DNA of 64,000 nt, taken from positions 747,001 to 811,000 of the forward strand of contig NC_009943.1 in NCBI RefSeq assembly GCF_000018405.1. The letters run 5' to 3'. This DNA is from Desulfosudis oleivorans Hxd3. GTDB taxonomy: Bacteria > Desulfobacterota > Desulfobacteria > Desulfobacterales > Desulfosudaceae. Below are positions 23,465 to 33,931 of this stretch, piece after piece. A model generated the notes under the pieces. That model saw only the letters and a program-made list of their open reading frames with translations, was not told the origin of the DNA and made no database searches. Numbering within the stretch: the first letter of the stretch is position 1; each line of letters starts with the position of its first letter. The position numbers were made by a program, and so were the translations under genes.

Positions 23465-25162
23465 ATGCTCAGCATACGCAAAATCGGCATTATCGGCAGG
23501 ACCTACCGCCACCTGAACCGGTATCGTCAGATACTGACCATCTTTTTCAAGTACGGGTTCGGCGAGTTTGTCGAGCTGTTGAAAATCGAGCAGTACCTTG
23601 AAATCGGCATGCAGATGATTTCAAGGCAGCACCGGGAGCAGACCGAGCGGCTCTCCCGGGCCGAACGGGTCCGCATGGCCTTTGAGGAGCTGGGCTCCAC
23701 CTTCATCAAGCTGGGCCAGGTCATGTCCACCCAGCCCGGCCTGATTCCCATCGACCTGGTAAACGAACTGACCCGGCTTCAGGACAATGTTCCGGCCTCC
23801 CCCTTTGACGCCATTTCCGAGGTGTTGCGCGAGGACCTGGGCCGGCCCGTGAATGTGGTGTTCGCCTCTATCGATAAAACCCCCATTGCGTCCGCCTCCA
23901 TTGCCCAGGTCTATTCCGCGGTGCTGCTGACCGGGGAACGGGTGGCGGTCAAGGTGCGGCGGCCGGGCATCAAGAAGACGGTGGAGGCCGACCTGGAGAT
24001 CATGATGTACCTGGCCGGCCTGATGGAGCGCAACATTGAGGAGTTTGCCCCGCACCGGCCGGTCCAGATTGTGGAGGAGTTTGCCCGTGCCCTGGAGCGG
24101 GAGCTGGATTTCACCATCGAGGCCACCAACATCGAGCGGTTCAAACGGCAGTTTTCCGGCGACGAGACCATCCATGTGCCCCGGGTGTTCCGGGAGTACA
24201 CCACCGGCCGGGTCCTGGTAATGGAGCATATCGACGGCATAAAGATATCCGATGTGGCCCGGCTGGAGGCCGAAGGCTACGACAAGAAGCTTCTCACGAA
24301 ACGGGGAACGGACGTCACTTTAAAGCAGGTCTTCAACCACGGCTTTTTTCATGCCGACCCCCATCCGGGCAATATCTTCGTTCTTCCCGGCAACGTGATC
24401 TGCCCCCTGGATTTCGGCCTGGTGGGCAACGTGGCCTTGAAGCACCGGGAGATGTTTGTCGATCTGCTCGACGCCCTGGTCCACCAGAATGTTTCCGACA
24501 CCACCGACGTGCTGCTCAAGCTGGCCATCTGGGACGACGAGCCCAACCGGCTGGCCCTGGAAAGGGACGTGGCCGAGTTCATCGGCCAGCACCTGTACAA
24601 GCCGTTAAAAGAGATGGACCTGGGCAGCCTGCTCCACCACCTGCTGGAGATGCTCACCCGTCACCGGCTGCGCATTCCGCCCAACGTGTTTTTGATGATC
24701 AAGGCCATTGCCACGGTGGAAGGCATCGCCCGCCGGTTGGACCCCGATTTTGACATTATTACCCATGCCACGCCTTTTCTGCGGCGGGTGAAGCTGGCCC
24801 GGTTTTCTCCTTTTCGCATCGCCTCGGCCACAGCCAGAACCGCCGCCGACCTGGGCCGGTTTGCGCGCCAGTTCCCCGGCGAGCTGCTGGACATCACCCG
24901 GATGATAAAGGGAGAAAAGATCGCTTTCCAGATGGAGATCCGGGGGCTCAAGACGCTTTTGTCCACCATGGACCAGGTGAGCAACCGCCTCTCTTTTTCC
25001 ATCATCATCGGGGCACTGCTCATCGGTTCGGCCATGATCATCGCCACCAAGATTCCGCCCCTGGTGTTCGGCATGTCATTGCTGGGCATCATCGGGTTTG
25101 CCGGCGCCGCCATCATGGGCGTGTGGCTGCTGATCGCGATCCTGAGAAAGGGCCGGCTATGA
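23465..25162 (+). CDS. AarF/UbiB-family atypical kinase
   Basis: 565 residues from the ATG at 23465 (a TTG lies one codon upstream). ABC1/ADCK-type features: KxGQ-like FIKLGQVMSTQPGLIP, the AAAS-loop equivalent ASASIAQVYSA, VAVKVRRPG, EVDFTIEA-like ELDFTIEA, HADPHPGNIFVLP and PLDFGLVG. Two hydrophobic helices at the C-terminus (about 500-560) anchor it to the membrane. Family members support quinone biosynthesis or lipid homeostasis through ATPase activity. In a menaquinone-using anaerobe a ubiquinone role is unlikely, so the precise job is open. It starts seven bases after the phasin-like gene. Confidence 0.92.
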   Translation: MLSIRKIGIIGRTYRHLNRYRQILTIFFKYGFGEFVELLKIEQYLEIGMQMISRQHREQTERLSRAERVRMAFEELGSTFIKLGQVMSTQPGLIPIDLVNELTRLQDNVPASPFDAISEVLREDLGRPVNVVFASIDKTPIASASIAQVYSAVLLTGERVAVKVRRPGIKKTVEADLEIMMYLAGLMERNIEEFAPHRPVQIVEEFARALERELDFTIEATNIERFKRQFSGDETIHVPRVFREYTTGRVLVMEHIDGIKISDVARLEAEGYDKKLLTKRGTDVTLKQVFNHGFFHADPHPGNIFVLPGNVICPLDFGLVGNVALKHREMFVDLLDALVHQNVSDTTDVLLKLAIWDDEPNRLALERDVAEFIGQHLYKPLKEMDLGSLLHHLLEMLTRHRLRIPPNVFLMIKAIATVEGIARRLDPDFDIITHATPFLRRVKLARFSPFRIASATARTAADLGRFARQFPGELLDITRMIKGEKIAFQMEIRGLKTLLSTMDQVSNRLSFSIIIGALLIGSAMIIATKIPPLVFGMSLLGIIGFAGAAIMGVWLLIAILRKGRL

Positions 25163-25173
25163 GGGCAATGGGC

Positions 25174-25202
25174 TTGACATGCCCGGAAATATTGCCTAAA
25201 GT
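25174..25202 (+). promoter_or_regulatory. Sigma-70 promoter of the chemotaxis-type transducer gene
   Basis: TTGACA (25174-25179), 17-base spacer, TAAAGT (25197-25202), leaving a leader of about 65 bases before the ATG at 25274. Confidence 0.6.
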
Positions 25203-25273
25203 CTTATGGAACAAGCGGGTTACAGGGCACGGCCACCGGCCGGCTTTTTACATTTTCATACAAGGAGTCAACC

Positions 25274-26551
25274 ATGCTTCCTGAGAGGATAAAACGGGCG
25301 AGTGTTCGTACCAAGCTGCTGCTGCTGGTGATTCCGGTCACCGTGATCATGCTGGGGCTCATGTTTTCCATGAGCAGCTCCGCCGGTGCCTTCTGGGCCC
25401 TGGGCGGCATCATGATCATTTTAAACAGTGTGATTATATGGTTCGTGGCAGGCAGCGTGCTGGGGCCGGTTTACGAGATCATCGAAATCTGCAGGAACAT
25501 GTCGGTGGATATTTTTGAAGCCAGAAGCGACCTCACCGCCCGTGTCCGGGAATTCAACCGCAGCCTGAAGGACTACCCCCACGATGAAAAGGGCCAGGCG
25601 GCCAAGTGGTTCAACAAGTTTATGAAAAAGATTCAGATCATCATGACCGTGGTCCGGGACAAATCAGTGGTGGTGAATGATTCGGCCGGCGGCCTGCTGG
25701 TCCTGACCGAGTCCATGCAGAAGACCGTTGAAAAGAACCGCAACCGCACCAATGCCGTGGCCGGCGCCGCCGAGGAGATGAACGCCAACATGGAATCCGT
25801 GGCCCTGGCCATGGAGCAGGCCTCGTCCAACATCAAGATGGTGGCCACCTCCACCGAGGAGATGACCGCCACCATCGCCGAGGTGGCCCGCAACTCCGAG
25901 AACGCCAGCACCATGACCGAGGGGGCCGTGGCCCAGGCCCAGAAGGCGTCAGACCAGGTGGAAGAGCTGGGCCGGGCGGCCCGGGAGATCGGCGAGGTGC
26001 TGGAGACCATCGCCGAGATTTCCGACCAGACCAACCTGCTGGCCTTAAACGCCACCATCGAGGCGGCCCGGGCCGGCGAATACGGCAAGGGGTTTGCCGT
26101 GGTGGCCAACGAGATCAAGGAGCTGGCCTCGGCCACCTCCGAGGCCACCATGGAGATCAAGAACAAGATCGAGGGCATTCAGAACTCCACGGCCGGCACC
26201 ATCAAGGAGATCAGCCAGATCACCAAGATCATCAACGACGTCAACGAGGTGGTGGCCACCATTGCCACGGCCGTGGAACAGCAGACCACCACCACCCGGG
26301 AAATCGCCAACAACGTGGCCCGGGCCTCCACCGGCATCGGCGAGGTCAATGAGAACGTGGCCCAGTCCTCCATGGTGGCCGCCGAGATCGCCAAAGACAT
26401 TCTGGCCATCGACCAGTCGGCCAGTGAGATCGCGGACAAGACACAGGAGGTCAACACCGGCACGGTCCGTATGCGCGAAGTGACCACTGAGACCGCGAAC
26501 ATGACCTCCCGGTTCATCATCGACCAGCAGGCCGAAGAAGAGATGGTGTAG
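25274..26551 (+). CDS. Methyl-accepting chemotaxis protein without a periplasmic sensor
   Basis: 425 residues, ATG after AAGGAG. Two hydrophobic helices (about 14-34 and 37-62) lie almost back to back, so there is no room for a ligand-binding periplasmic domain. A HAMP-like stretch and a long methyl-accepting coiled coil follow, with the hairpin tip [22 protein letters not shown] and then [15 protein letters not shown]. Repeated Glu-Glu/Glu-Gln sites for methylation are visible. Input may come from the membrane or the short cytoplasmic segment at 65-125. No flagellar or che genes are in the window. Confidence 0.93.
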   Translation: MLPERIKRASVRTKLLLLVIPVTVIMLGLMFSMSSSAGAFWALGGIMIILNSVIIWFVAGSVLGPVYEIIEICRNMSVDIFEARSDLTARVREFNRSLKDYPHDEKGQAAKWFNKFMKKIQIIMTVVRDKSVVVNDSAGGLLVLTESMQKTVEKNRNRTNAVAGAAEEMNANMESVALAMEQASSNIKMVATSTEEMTATIAEVARNSENASTMTEGAVAQAQKASDQVEELGRAAREIGEVLETIAEISDQTNLLALNATIEAARAGEYGKGFAVVANEIKELASATSEATMEIKNKIEGIQNSTAGTIKEISQITKIINDVNEVVATIATAVEQQTTTTREIANNVARASTGIGEVNENVAQSSMVAAEIAKDILAIDQSASEIADKTQEVNTGTVRMREVTTETANMTSRFIIDQQAEEEMV

Positions 26552-26894
26552 ATCGAAAGCGTTATTCTCCGGGCGTTTCCACCCTGGCCGGGCCTTGCTT
26601 TTTTGCCCAGATAACCCGTGCCATACGCGGGGCAGGCGGAGACCGCCGCGCACCTCTCCCGCACCATGCGTTCTTCCCCGCCTTGACGGGCCCCGCGATT
26701 TTGTATTACCTTAACATCATGTTATGAGTTTTCCGGATATCACATATACGGGTGCCGGGCCGTTGCCGGCACCGGTCCGCTTCTTCTTTTCAACCCATGC
26801 AGTGCGGACACTTTTCGTGGATGAGCGCAGGGCCGGCCGGCCCGGTTCTCTTTCCACGTGCCGGCGTCCGGCACCAGAGACAAGGGAGTGACCC
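26552..26894. other. Intergenic stretch before the sucrose operon
   Basis: About 340 bases between the transducer and the fructokinase gene. No credible gene, no RNA gene and no clean terminator was seen. The second half presumably holds the operon promoter, but no good -35/-10 pair stands out. Confidence 0.4.
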
Positions 26895-27821
26895 ATGGTG
26901 GTGGCTATCGGCGAGGTGTTGTTTGACGTTTTCCCCGAAGACAAGCGGATCGGCGGCGCCCCCTTTAATTTTGCCGTTCACCTGGCAAACATGGGGTTTC
27001 CCGTTCACTTTGTCACCCGGGTGGGAAAGGATGCCAACGGCAGGGCGATTCTGGACCTGATGCACCGGTTCGGGCTGTCCCGCGAGAACGTTCAGATCGA
27101 TCCCGAGTATGCCACCGGCCGGGTCATGGTCCATCCAGAGGCGGACGGGGGCCACCGGTTTGATATTGTTGCGCCGGCAGCCTACGACTACCTGGCGTGC
27201 ACCGATCAAGTCATGGACCTGATGCGCACCCCGCCGGACATGGTCTATTTCGGTACCCTGGCCCAGCGGTCTGAGCAGAGCCGGCAGGCCATGGAAGAGA
27301 TGTTTCAGGCGGCCCCGCCGGAAACCCGGTTTTTCTGCGATATCAACCTTCGACCCGGCGGCTATGACCGGGCAATTGTCGATGGCGCCCTGCAACAGGC
27401 CGACCTGCTGAAGCTCAATGACGCGGAGCTGGCCGTTATCGGAGAGATGTTTGACATTCAAGGGGATACGGAAACCATGATTCGCCGGCTGATGGAAGCC
27501 CGCGGGCTGGTGCTGGTGGCCCTGACCCTGGGCAGCCGGGGCGGCCGGTTGTTTACCCCTGACGATCATGTCCGCATCGACCTGCCGTCCCGGTCCGCCG
27601 GTCCGCCGGTGGTGGACACCGTGGGCGCCGGTGATGCCTTTGCCGCGGTCACGGCCGCCGGGTTCTTGCAGAACCGTCATCTGTCAACCATTCTGGAGGC
27701 AGCCACGGAGTTTGCCGGCCGCATCTGCGGTATTCAGGGCGCGGTGCCCGATTCACCCGATTTTTACAGGCAGGGTCGCCTGCCCGAATTTTTTTACAAA
27801 GACACCGGAGAAAGCCGATGA
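26895..27821 (+). CDS. PfkB-family sugar kinase, probable fructokinase
   Basis: 308 residues, ATG after AAGGGAG. Family motifs: GGAPFNFAVHLANMG near the N-terminus for substrate binding, and the C-terminal DTVGAGDAFAAV, where GAGD contains the catalytic Asp and the anion hole. It is the first gene of an overlapping trio; its stop overlaps the start of the sucrose-phosphate synthase gene (ATGA). In that setting the expected reaction is fructose plus ATP to fructose 6-phosphate, reusing the fructose released by the sucrose phosphorylase two genes on. Substrate is inferred from context. Confidence 0.88.
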   Translation: MVVAIGEVLFDVFPEDKRIGGAPFNFAVHLANMGFPVHFVTRVGKDANGRAILDLMHRFGLSRENVQIDPEYATGRVMVHPEADGGHRFDIVAPAAYDYLACTDQVMDLMRTPPDMVYFGTLAQRSEQSRQAMEEMFQAAPPETRFFCDINLRPGGYDRAIVDGALQQADLLKLNDAELAVIGEMFDIQGDTETMIRRLMEARGLVLVALTLGSRGGRLFTPDDHVRIDLPSRSAGPPVVDTVGAGDAFAAVTAAGFLQNRHLSTILEAATEFAGRICGIQGAVPDSPDFYRQGRLPEFFYKDTGESR

Positions 27822-30025
27822 CAAAACGGGGGCTATATATCCAGATGTTCAGCATTCACGGCCTGGTGCGGGACCGCAACATGGAGATGGGCCGGGACGC
27901 CGATACCGGGGGCCAGGTGTTGTACGTGGTAGAGCTGGCCCGCCACCTGAGCCGGCACAAGGACGTGGAACGGGTGGACCTGCTGACCCGGCGCGTCACG
28001 GACAAGGCGGTTTCCAGTGACTATGCCGAACCGGTGGTGCAGGTCAACGATAAATTCCGCATCGTGCGCATTCCCTGCGGCGGCGGCCGATACCTTCGAA
28101 AGGAGCTGTTGTGGCCCCATCTGGACGAGTACGTGGACAAGACCATTCAGTTCATCCGGTCACAGGACCGGGTGCCGGATATTGTTCACGGTCATTATGC
28201 CGATGCCGGGTACGTGGCGTCCCAGCTGGCCCAGCTGTTTGACATCGGGTTTGTGTTCACCGGTCACTCCCTGGGCCGCCAGAAAAAGGAGCGGCTGCTC
28301 AAGGACGGCATGCGCGAGGCCGATATTATAAAAAAGTACCGCATCGACCACCGCATTCGCGTGGAGGAGGATGTGCTTAAAAGCTGCGACCTGGTGGTGA
28401 CCAGTACGCACCAGGAGGTGGAAAAGCAGTACGGCGCCTACACGGACCACCACCTGCCGGAACGGTTCTGCGTGATTCCGCCGGGTATCGACGTGGACCG
28501 TTTCTATCCCTATTACCACGATATCGCCGGGGACAACGAGCGCACCGAGGCGGCCCTCTTTGCCCGGGCTTCGGTGATCGAGGAGATGAACCGGTTTTTC
28601 ATGCAGCCGGACAAGCCCCTGGTGCTGGCCCTGTCGCGGCCGGACAAGCGCAAGAACATATCCGGCCTGATCCAGGCCTTCGGCTCGGACCGGGAGCTTT
28701 CCTCCATGGCCAACCTGGCGGTATTTGCCGGTATTCGAAAAGACATCACCCGGATGGGCGATAACGAGCAGGACGTGCTGACCATGATGTTGCTCTCCAT
28801 GGACAAGTATGACCTGTACGGCAAGATGGCCATTCCCAAGCAGCACGATTTTGAACACGAGGTGCCCGAGCTTTACCGCATTGCCGCCGAGCGCAAAGGG
28901 GTGTTTGTCAACGTGGCCCTGACCGAACCCTTCGGCCTCACCCTGATCGAGGCCGCGGCCACCGGCCTGCCCCTTGTGGCTACAAAGGACGGCGGGCCCC
29001 GGGATATCATGGCCAACTGCGACTGCGGCCTGCTGGTGGACCCGCTGAACCCGGAGGAGATCAGCGGCGCCATCAAGACCCTTCTCACCCGGCCGGACAC
29101 ATGGAAGCGCTGTTCGCGCAACGGTGTGATGAACGTGCGGAAACACTACACCTGGGAGAGCCACGTGGACCGGTATGTGAAATCCCTGCGCCAGACCTTG
29201 GCCGAGACGGGAAAACAGGGCATGGACGTGGCCCGGCCCTCCAACGCCATCGGCCGGCGCCTGCTGCGGCTGGACCGCTTTCTGATCACCGATATCGACA
29301 ACACACTGGCCGGAGAGGACAACAGCCGGCTGGACGAACTGGTTCGCATTCTTAAGGAGAACCGGAACCGCGTGGGGTTCGGTGTGGCCACGGGCCGAAC
29401 CGTTTCATCGGCCGTGGCCTTTCTCAAGGAACTGGGTGTGGCGCCACCGGATATCGTGATCGCCTCCGTGGGGGCCGAGCTCTATTACGGCCGGGAGCTT
29501 CAATTTTCCAACGGCTGGGCCACTCATATCGCCAAGGGCTGGAACCGGGAGAGAATCGTGGACCTGCTGGCCGACCTGCCGTTTCTGGAGTATCAGCGGG
29601 AAGAGACCCAGCGGGAGTTTAAAATCAGCTACAACATGGCACCGGCAAAGGACCGCATTCCCCTGATCCACGAAATCCTTTCCCGGGAAAAGTGCCGGTA
29701 TACCCTGATCTACTCCCATGAAAAATACCTGGATATCCTTCCCTTCCGGGCCTCAAAAGGCAAGGCGATCCGCTACCTGGCCTACAAGTGGCAGGTGCCG
29801 CTCTCTCATTTTCTGGTGTGCGGGGATTCGGGCAATGACGAGGAGATGCTCCGGGGTGACATTCATGGCGTGGTGGTGGGCAACTACAGCCCGGAACTTA
29901 AGCCGCTTCGGGGCCGCCGCAACGTCTATTTTGCCAAGGCCCCCTGCGCCGCCGGCATTATCGAGGGGCTGGAACATTACCGCTTCCTGGAAAGGGAGGG
30001 CGGTGGAAAAAGGAAAAAGACATGA
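27818..30025 (+). CDS. Sucrose-phosphate synthase fused to sucrose-phosphatase
   Basis: 735 residues. The first 460 are a GT-B glycosyltransferase of family 4 with the sucrose synthase type opening GLYIQMFSIHGLVR...DTGGQVLYVVELAR, HGHYADAGYV and the C-terminal EPFGLTLIEAAATGLPLVAT. Residues from about 480 on form a HAD phosphatase: DIDNTLAG with the nucleophile Asp, VATGRT and CGDSGNDEEML. The fusion can turn UDP- or ADP-glucose plus fructose 6-phosphate into sucrose in one chain. It overlaps fructokinase upstream and sucrose phosphorylase downstream by four bases each. Sucrose is a likely compatible solute or carbon store here. Confidence 0.94.
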   Translation: MTKRGLYIQMFSIHGLVRDRNMEMGRDADTGGQVLYVVELARHLSRHKDVERVDLLTRRVTDKAVSSDYAEPVVQVNDKFRIVRIPCGGGRYLRKELLWPHLDEYVDKTIQFIRSQDRVPDIVHGHYADAGYVASQLAQLFDIGFVFTGHSLGRQKKERLLKDGMREADIIKKYRIDHRIRVEEDVLKSCDLVVTSTHQEVEKQYGAYTDHHLPERFCVIPPGIDVDRFYPYYHDIAGDNERTEAALFARASVIEEMNRFFMQPDKPLVLALSRPDKRKNISGLIQAFGSDRELSSMANLAVFAGIRKDITRMGDNEQDVLTMMLLSMDKYDLYGKMAIPKQHDFEHEVPELYRIAAERKGVFVNVALTEPFGLTLIEAAATGLPLVATKDGGPRDIMANCDCGLLVDPLNPEEISGAIKTLLTRPDTWKRCSRNGVMNVRKHYTWESHVDRYVKSLRQTLAETGKQGMDVARPSNAIGRRLLRLDRFLITDIDNTLAGEDNSRLDELVRILKENRNRVGFGVATGRTVSSAVAFLKELGVAPPDIVIASVGAELYYGRELQFSNGWATHIAKGWNRERIVDLLADLPFLEYQREETQREFKISYNMAPAKDRIPLIHEILSREKCRYTLIYSHEKYLDILPFRASKGKAIRYLAYKWQVPLSHFLVCGDSGNDEEMLRGDIHGVVVGNYSPELKPLRGRRNVYFAKAPCAAGIIEGLEHYRFLEREGGGKRKKT

Positions 30026-31470
30026 CCCTGAGAAACCGGATTCAGGTTATCAGTTACCCGGACAGCCTGGGAAAAAACCTTCAGGAGCTGCACTACGTGT
30101 TGCGCCGCTATTTTGCCGATGCCGCCGGTGGCGTGCATCTGCTTCCCTTTTACCCGTCGTCCGCGGACCGGGGGTTTGCCCCCGTTACCTATTACCAGGT
30201 GGACCCCGCCTTCGGCACCTGGCGTGACATCGAGCTGATTCAGGAGGACTTTGACATCACCATCGACTTCATGGTCAACCACATCTCCCGCCAGTCCAAG
30301 TACGTGGCCGACTTCATTGAAAAGGGAGATAAATCCGAATATGCCGACATGTTCTTGAGTTTCAACAAGCTGGCGCCCGACGGTGAAATCCGCAAGGAAG
30401 ATCTGGACAAGGTCTATACGAGAAAGCCGTCGCCTCCCTATCAGGTGATTGAACGGCCCGACGGTTCACGGGAGACCATCTGGTCCACGTTTGACTACGA
30501 ACAGATCGACGTGGATGTCCAGTCCCCGGTCACCCGGGAGCTGTTCCGGGATTTTCTGATTTTTCTTTCCCGCCGAAAGCCGGAATTTATCCGCATGGAC
30601 GCTTTTGCCTACACCACCATTCGCCTGGGCACCAACTGCTTCTTTGTCGAACCGGAAGTGTGGGAGCTTCTGGAAATGCTGGAGGGGTTTGTCTCCCCCT
30701 TCGGCGTGCAGCTGCTGCCAGAGGTCCACGAGCACTACTCCTACCAGTTGAAGCTGGCTGAAAAAGGCTACTGGGTCTATGACTTTGCCCTGCCCATGCT
30801 GGTGCTGCACACCCTTTATCATCACACCAACAAGCGGCTGCTGCACTGGCTTCGCATCTGTCCCCGCCGGCAGTTCACCACCCTGGACACCCATGACGGC
30901 CTGGGCGTGGTGGACGTGGCCGACCTCATGAGCCAGGAGGAGATCGAGCGCACCGTGGACGGTCTGTATGAAAAGGGTTCCAACATCAAGCGCATCTATT
31001 CCACCGCCGATTACCAGAACCTGGACATCTACCAGGTCAACTGCACCTACTATTCGGCACTGGAGCGCAACGACGACTCCTACCTGGCGGCCCGGACCCT
31101 TCAGTTCTACGCGCCGGGCATTCCTCATGTTTACTACGTGGGGCTGCTGGCCGGGGAAAACGATGTGGCCCTGGTGGAGGCCACCCGGAACGGCCGGGAC
31201 ATCAACCGGCACAATTACACCCTGGACGAAATCGCCGTGGCGGTGGAGCGGGAGGTGGTGCAGCGGCTGATCCGGCTGATGCGGTTTCGCAGCAGCTATC
31301 CCGCCTTTGACGGCGAGCTGGTCATCGAAGAGACACCGGAAAACCGGGTGGCCCTCACGTGGAACATGCCTCCCTATACCACCACGGCCCGGGTGGACCT
31401 GGACAGCTACCGCACCGAGATCACCTTCTGGGATGCCGATACCCGGTCGGAAAAGTCTTTTGTGGTATGA
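30022..31470 (+). CDS. Sucrose phosphorylase (GH13)
   Basis: 482 residues, the usual length. Starts at the ATG overlapping the previous stop. A GH13_18 barrel is visible: ISYPDSLG and LLPFYPSSADRGFAPVTYYQVDP at the front (including the Asp contact region), FMVNHIS, then RMDAFAY with the nucleophile Asp, LLPEVHEH with the acid/base Glu and LDTHDGLGVVD with the stabilising Asp. It converts sucrose and phosphate to glucose 1-phosphate and fructose. A preference for sucrose 6'-phosphate is possible in this subfamily. Together with the two upstream genes it closes a sucrose cycle that conserves the glycosidic bond energy. Confidence 0.94.
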   Translation: MTLRNRIQVISYPDSLGKNLQELHYVLRRYFADAAGGVHLLPFYPSSADRGFAPVTYYQVDPAFGTWRDIELIQEDFDITIDFMVNHISRQSKYVADFIEKGDKSEYADMFLSFNKLAPDGEIRKEDLDKVYTRKPSPPYQVIERPDGSRETIWSTFDYEQIDVDVQSPVTRELFRDFLIFLSRRKPEFIRMDAFAYTTIRLGTNCFFVEPEVWELLEMLEGFVSPFGVQLLPEVHEHYSYQLKLAEKGYWVYDFALPMLVLHTLYHHTNKRLLHWLRICPRRQFTTLDTHDGLGVVDVADLMSQEEIERTVDGLYEKGSNIKRIYSTADYQNLDIYQVNCTYYSALERNDDSYLAARTLQFYAPGIPHVYYVGLLAGENDVALVEATRNGRDINRHNYTLDEIAVAVEREVVQRLIRLMRFRSSYPAFDGELVIEETPENRVALTWNMPPYTTTARVDLDSYRTEITFWDADTRSEKSFVV

Positions 31471-31547
31471 TCCCTGCCGGGGAAACCAGCACCCCGTTTC
31501 CCCCGGGTTGGCTGCCCGGCACTGGAAGATGTATTGACCGGCGTACC

Positions 31548-31570
31548 CCAGGTATATTAAGAATACCTGG
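31548..31570 (+). terminator. Inverted repeat after the sucrose operon
   Basis: CCAGGTAT (31548-31555) and ATACCTGG (31563-31570) form a perfect 8-bp stem with a 7-base loop, 78 bases after the sucrose phosphorylase stop. There is no real U-run, so termination is uncertain; an operator for the next gene is the alternative. Confidence 0.4.
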
Positions 31571-31599
31571 TTAACGATATTTCATAAGGAACATAGATC

Positions 31600-31779
31600 A
31601 TGAACCGTGGCGTTACGATTTTTTTTGTCCGGGCAGTGGTGGGCCTGGTGTTTGCCGTGCTGCTGACCCGGTTTTTTCATCCCGAGATGACCGGGGCCGC
31701 CACCGTGGGCCTGGCCGTTATTATGGTGGGCCTGGCCTACCTGTTTGACTATCTTCGTAACCGGAAGCCCGGCGAATAG
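31600..31779 (+). CDS. Small two-helix membrane protein, 59 residues
   Basis: Opens MNRGVTIFFVRAVVGLVFAV. ATG with AAGGA ten bases upstream. Two hydrophobic helices (about 7-23 and 32-50) with an HPEM turn between them and a basic end, LRNRKPGE. The stop is nine bases before the GTG of selB, so it is probably cotranscribed with selB. It falls below common length cut-offs and is easily missed. Function unknown; small membrane proteins of this type are frequent in Desulfobacterota. Confidence 0.75.
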   Translation: MNRGVTIFFVRAVVGLVFAVLLTRFFHPEMTGAATVGLAVIMVGLAYLFDYLRNRKPGE

Positions 31780-31788
31780 GGAGCACGC

Positions 31789-33699
31789 GTGCGACAGCTG
31801 ATTCTGGGAACCGCCGGCCATATCGATCACGGCAAATCCAGCTTTGTCAAGGCCCTCACCGGCACCGACCCGGACCGTCTCAAGGAGGAGAAGGCCAGGG
31901 GCATCACCATTGAGCTGGGGTTTGCCTCCCTTACCCTTCCCGGCGGCCAGCAGGTGGGCATCGTGGATGTGCCCGGCCATGAAAAGTTCATCAAGAACAT
32001 GGTGGCCGGGGCTTCGGGCATCGACATGGTGGCCATGGTGATCGCCGCCGACGAGGGGGTGATGCCCCAGACCCGGGAACACATGGACATCTGCACCCTG
32101 CTGGGCATTGACCACGGCCTTGTGGTGCTGACCAAGATCGACATGGTGGACGAAGAGATGCTGGAACTGGCCATGGCCGACGTGGAAGACTTTACGCAAA
32201 ACACCTTTCTGGAGGGGGCCCCGGTGCTGCCCGTCTCCGCTGTTACAGGGGAGGGCATTGCCGAGTTTCCCGCGATCCTGGAACGCCTGGCCGCGAATGT
32301 GCCGGACCGCAACCCCACCGACCTGCTGCGCATTCCCATTGACCGGGTTTTTTCCATGAAAGGATTCGGCACGGTGATTACCGGCACCCTGGTGGCCGGC
32401 GCCGTGACCGTGGGTGAAACCGTGGAGCTTTACCCTTTTGACGTCCGGACCAGGGTGCGGGGCCTTCAGGTCCACAACAGCAGCGTGGAGCGGGCCGATG
32501 CCGGCCTGCGCACCGCCATCAACCTTCAGGGCCTGGAAAAAACCGAGATCACCCGCGGCGGCGTGGTGGGCCGGCCGGACCAGCTTTTGCCCACCTATAT
32601 GCTGGACATCTATTTTCACGCGTTGAAGAGCAATGCAAGGCCCATCAAGCACCGTGCCCCGGTGCGGGTCCACTGCGGCACGGCCGAGGTGATGGGCCAG
32701 ATAATCCTGCTGGACCGGGAGACCCTTGATCCCGGCCAGGACACCGTGGTCCAGATTCGGTTAAAGGAGCCGGTGGTGTGCGTCAAGGATGACCGGGTGG
32801 TGGTGCGCAGTTATTCGCCGGTGCGCACCATCGGCGGCGGCCCGGTGTTAAACCCGGTGCCGGTCAAGCACCGGCGCAACGATTCATCCCTGGTAGAGGC
32901 CATCGCAAACCTGGCATCGGCCCCGCCCGAGGCGGTCATCGCCTTTCACTGCGAGCAGGCCGGGTTTCGGGGCGTTTCACTGCCCGCGCTCCGGGTCATG
33001 ACCAACCTTCCGGACAAGGCCCTGACAAGGGCCATGGACGGTTTGCTGTCGGGCCAGACCATTCTGCTGGTGGACCGGGAAAAACAGGTCTATGTTCACA
33101 AAACGCTTTTTGACAAAACCGCTTTTGAGATGCGGGCCATTCTCGACGCATTTCACCGGGACAACCCCTTGAAAAAAGGCATGCCCCGGCAGGACATCAA
33201 ATCCAGGATCGCACGCCGGGCCGGTGACAAGCTGTTTGAGCGGGTGCTGGACCGCATGGTCAAAAAAAAGGAGGTGGTCCAGGATGGCGACACCGTGCAC
33301 CTGTCCGGCCATGCCGTGGCCCTGGCCTCGGACCAGGGGAAAATCAGGGAAGACCTGCTGAACCTGCTGGCCCAAAGCGGCCTTACACCACCCACCCTCA
33401 AGGAGTTGCCCGGGGCCATCGGCACCCAGGATACCGGGGCGGTCCGCGAAGTGCTTTACCTGCTGGTGCAGCAGAAAGACCTGGTAAGGGTCAAGGACGA
33501 TCTTTATTTTAATAGCGCTGTTCTCGAACGCCTTGAATCCGAACTGGTTGATTTTTTAAATAAAAACGGAACAATCGACGCGCCCCGGTTCAAGGAGATG
33601 ACCGGCGCCTCCCGCAAATACACCATCCCGTTGCTGGAATATTTTGACGCGAAAAAGGTGACCATTCGCGTGGGGGACACCCGCAAGCTCAGGCAATGA
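31789..33699 (+). CDS. selB: Selenocysteine-specific elongation factor SelB
   Basis: Delivers Sec-tRNA to UGA codons marked by a SECIS hairpin. 636 residues with a GTG start after AGGGAG. The GTPase domain shows GHIDHGKSS (G1), DVPGHEKF (G3) and TKID (G4); EF-Tu-like beta-barrel domains follow ([15 protein letters not shown]), and the C-terminal third is the set of winged helices that bind the SECIS RNA. Complete and intact. selA, selC and selD are not in the window. A selenoprotein gene is present at 43118-43441, which gives this factor a local client. Confidence 0.97.
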   Translation: MRQLILGTAGHIDHGKSSFVKALTGTDPDRLKEEKARGITIELGFASLTLPGGQQVGIVDVPGHEKFIKNMVAGASGIDMVAMVIAADEGVMPQTREHMDICTLLGIDHGLVVLTKIDMVDEEMLELAMADVEDFTQNTFLEGAPVLPVSAVTGEGIAEFPAILERLAANVPDRNPTDLLRIPIDRVFSMKGFGTVITGTLVAGAVTVGETVELYPFDVRTRVRGLQVHNSSVERADAGLRTAINLQGLEKTEITRGGVVGRPDQLLPTYMLDIYFHALKSNARPIKHRAPVRVHCGTAEVMGQIILLDRETLDPGQDTVVQIRLKEPVVCVKDDRVVVRSYSPVRTIGGGPVLNPVPVKHRRNDSSLVEAIANLASAPPEAVIAFHCEQAGFRGVSLPALRVMTNLPDKALTRAMDGLLSGQTILLVDREKQVYVHKTLFDKTAFEMRAILDAFHRDNPLKKGMPRQDIKSRIARRAGDKLFERVLDRMVKKKEVVQDGDTVHLSGHAVALASDQGKIREDLLNLLAQSGLTPPTLKELPGAIGTQDTGAVREVLYLLVQQKDLVRVKDDLYFNSAVLERLESELVDFLNKNGTIDAPRFKEMTGASRKYTIPLLEYFDAKKVTIRVGDTRKLRQ

Positions 33700-33931
33700 C
33701 AAGCAAATCCGCCCCGCCTTGCCCGCGTTTCAATTCGTCAGTATCCATCCATCTGTTATGAGAACACGAAAAATGTTTCCAATCCGGAAAAAGGCCCCTT
33801 TATGGATGGAAACCAATTAGTCCTTAACATTTTACCGGTATTTGTATATTGTGAGGGGGAAAACAAAACCGGGTTACAGACAATCAAAAGGTCCGCCCGG
33901 CAAAGCCGGGTTGTCAAGGAGAGATCGGTTC

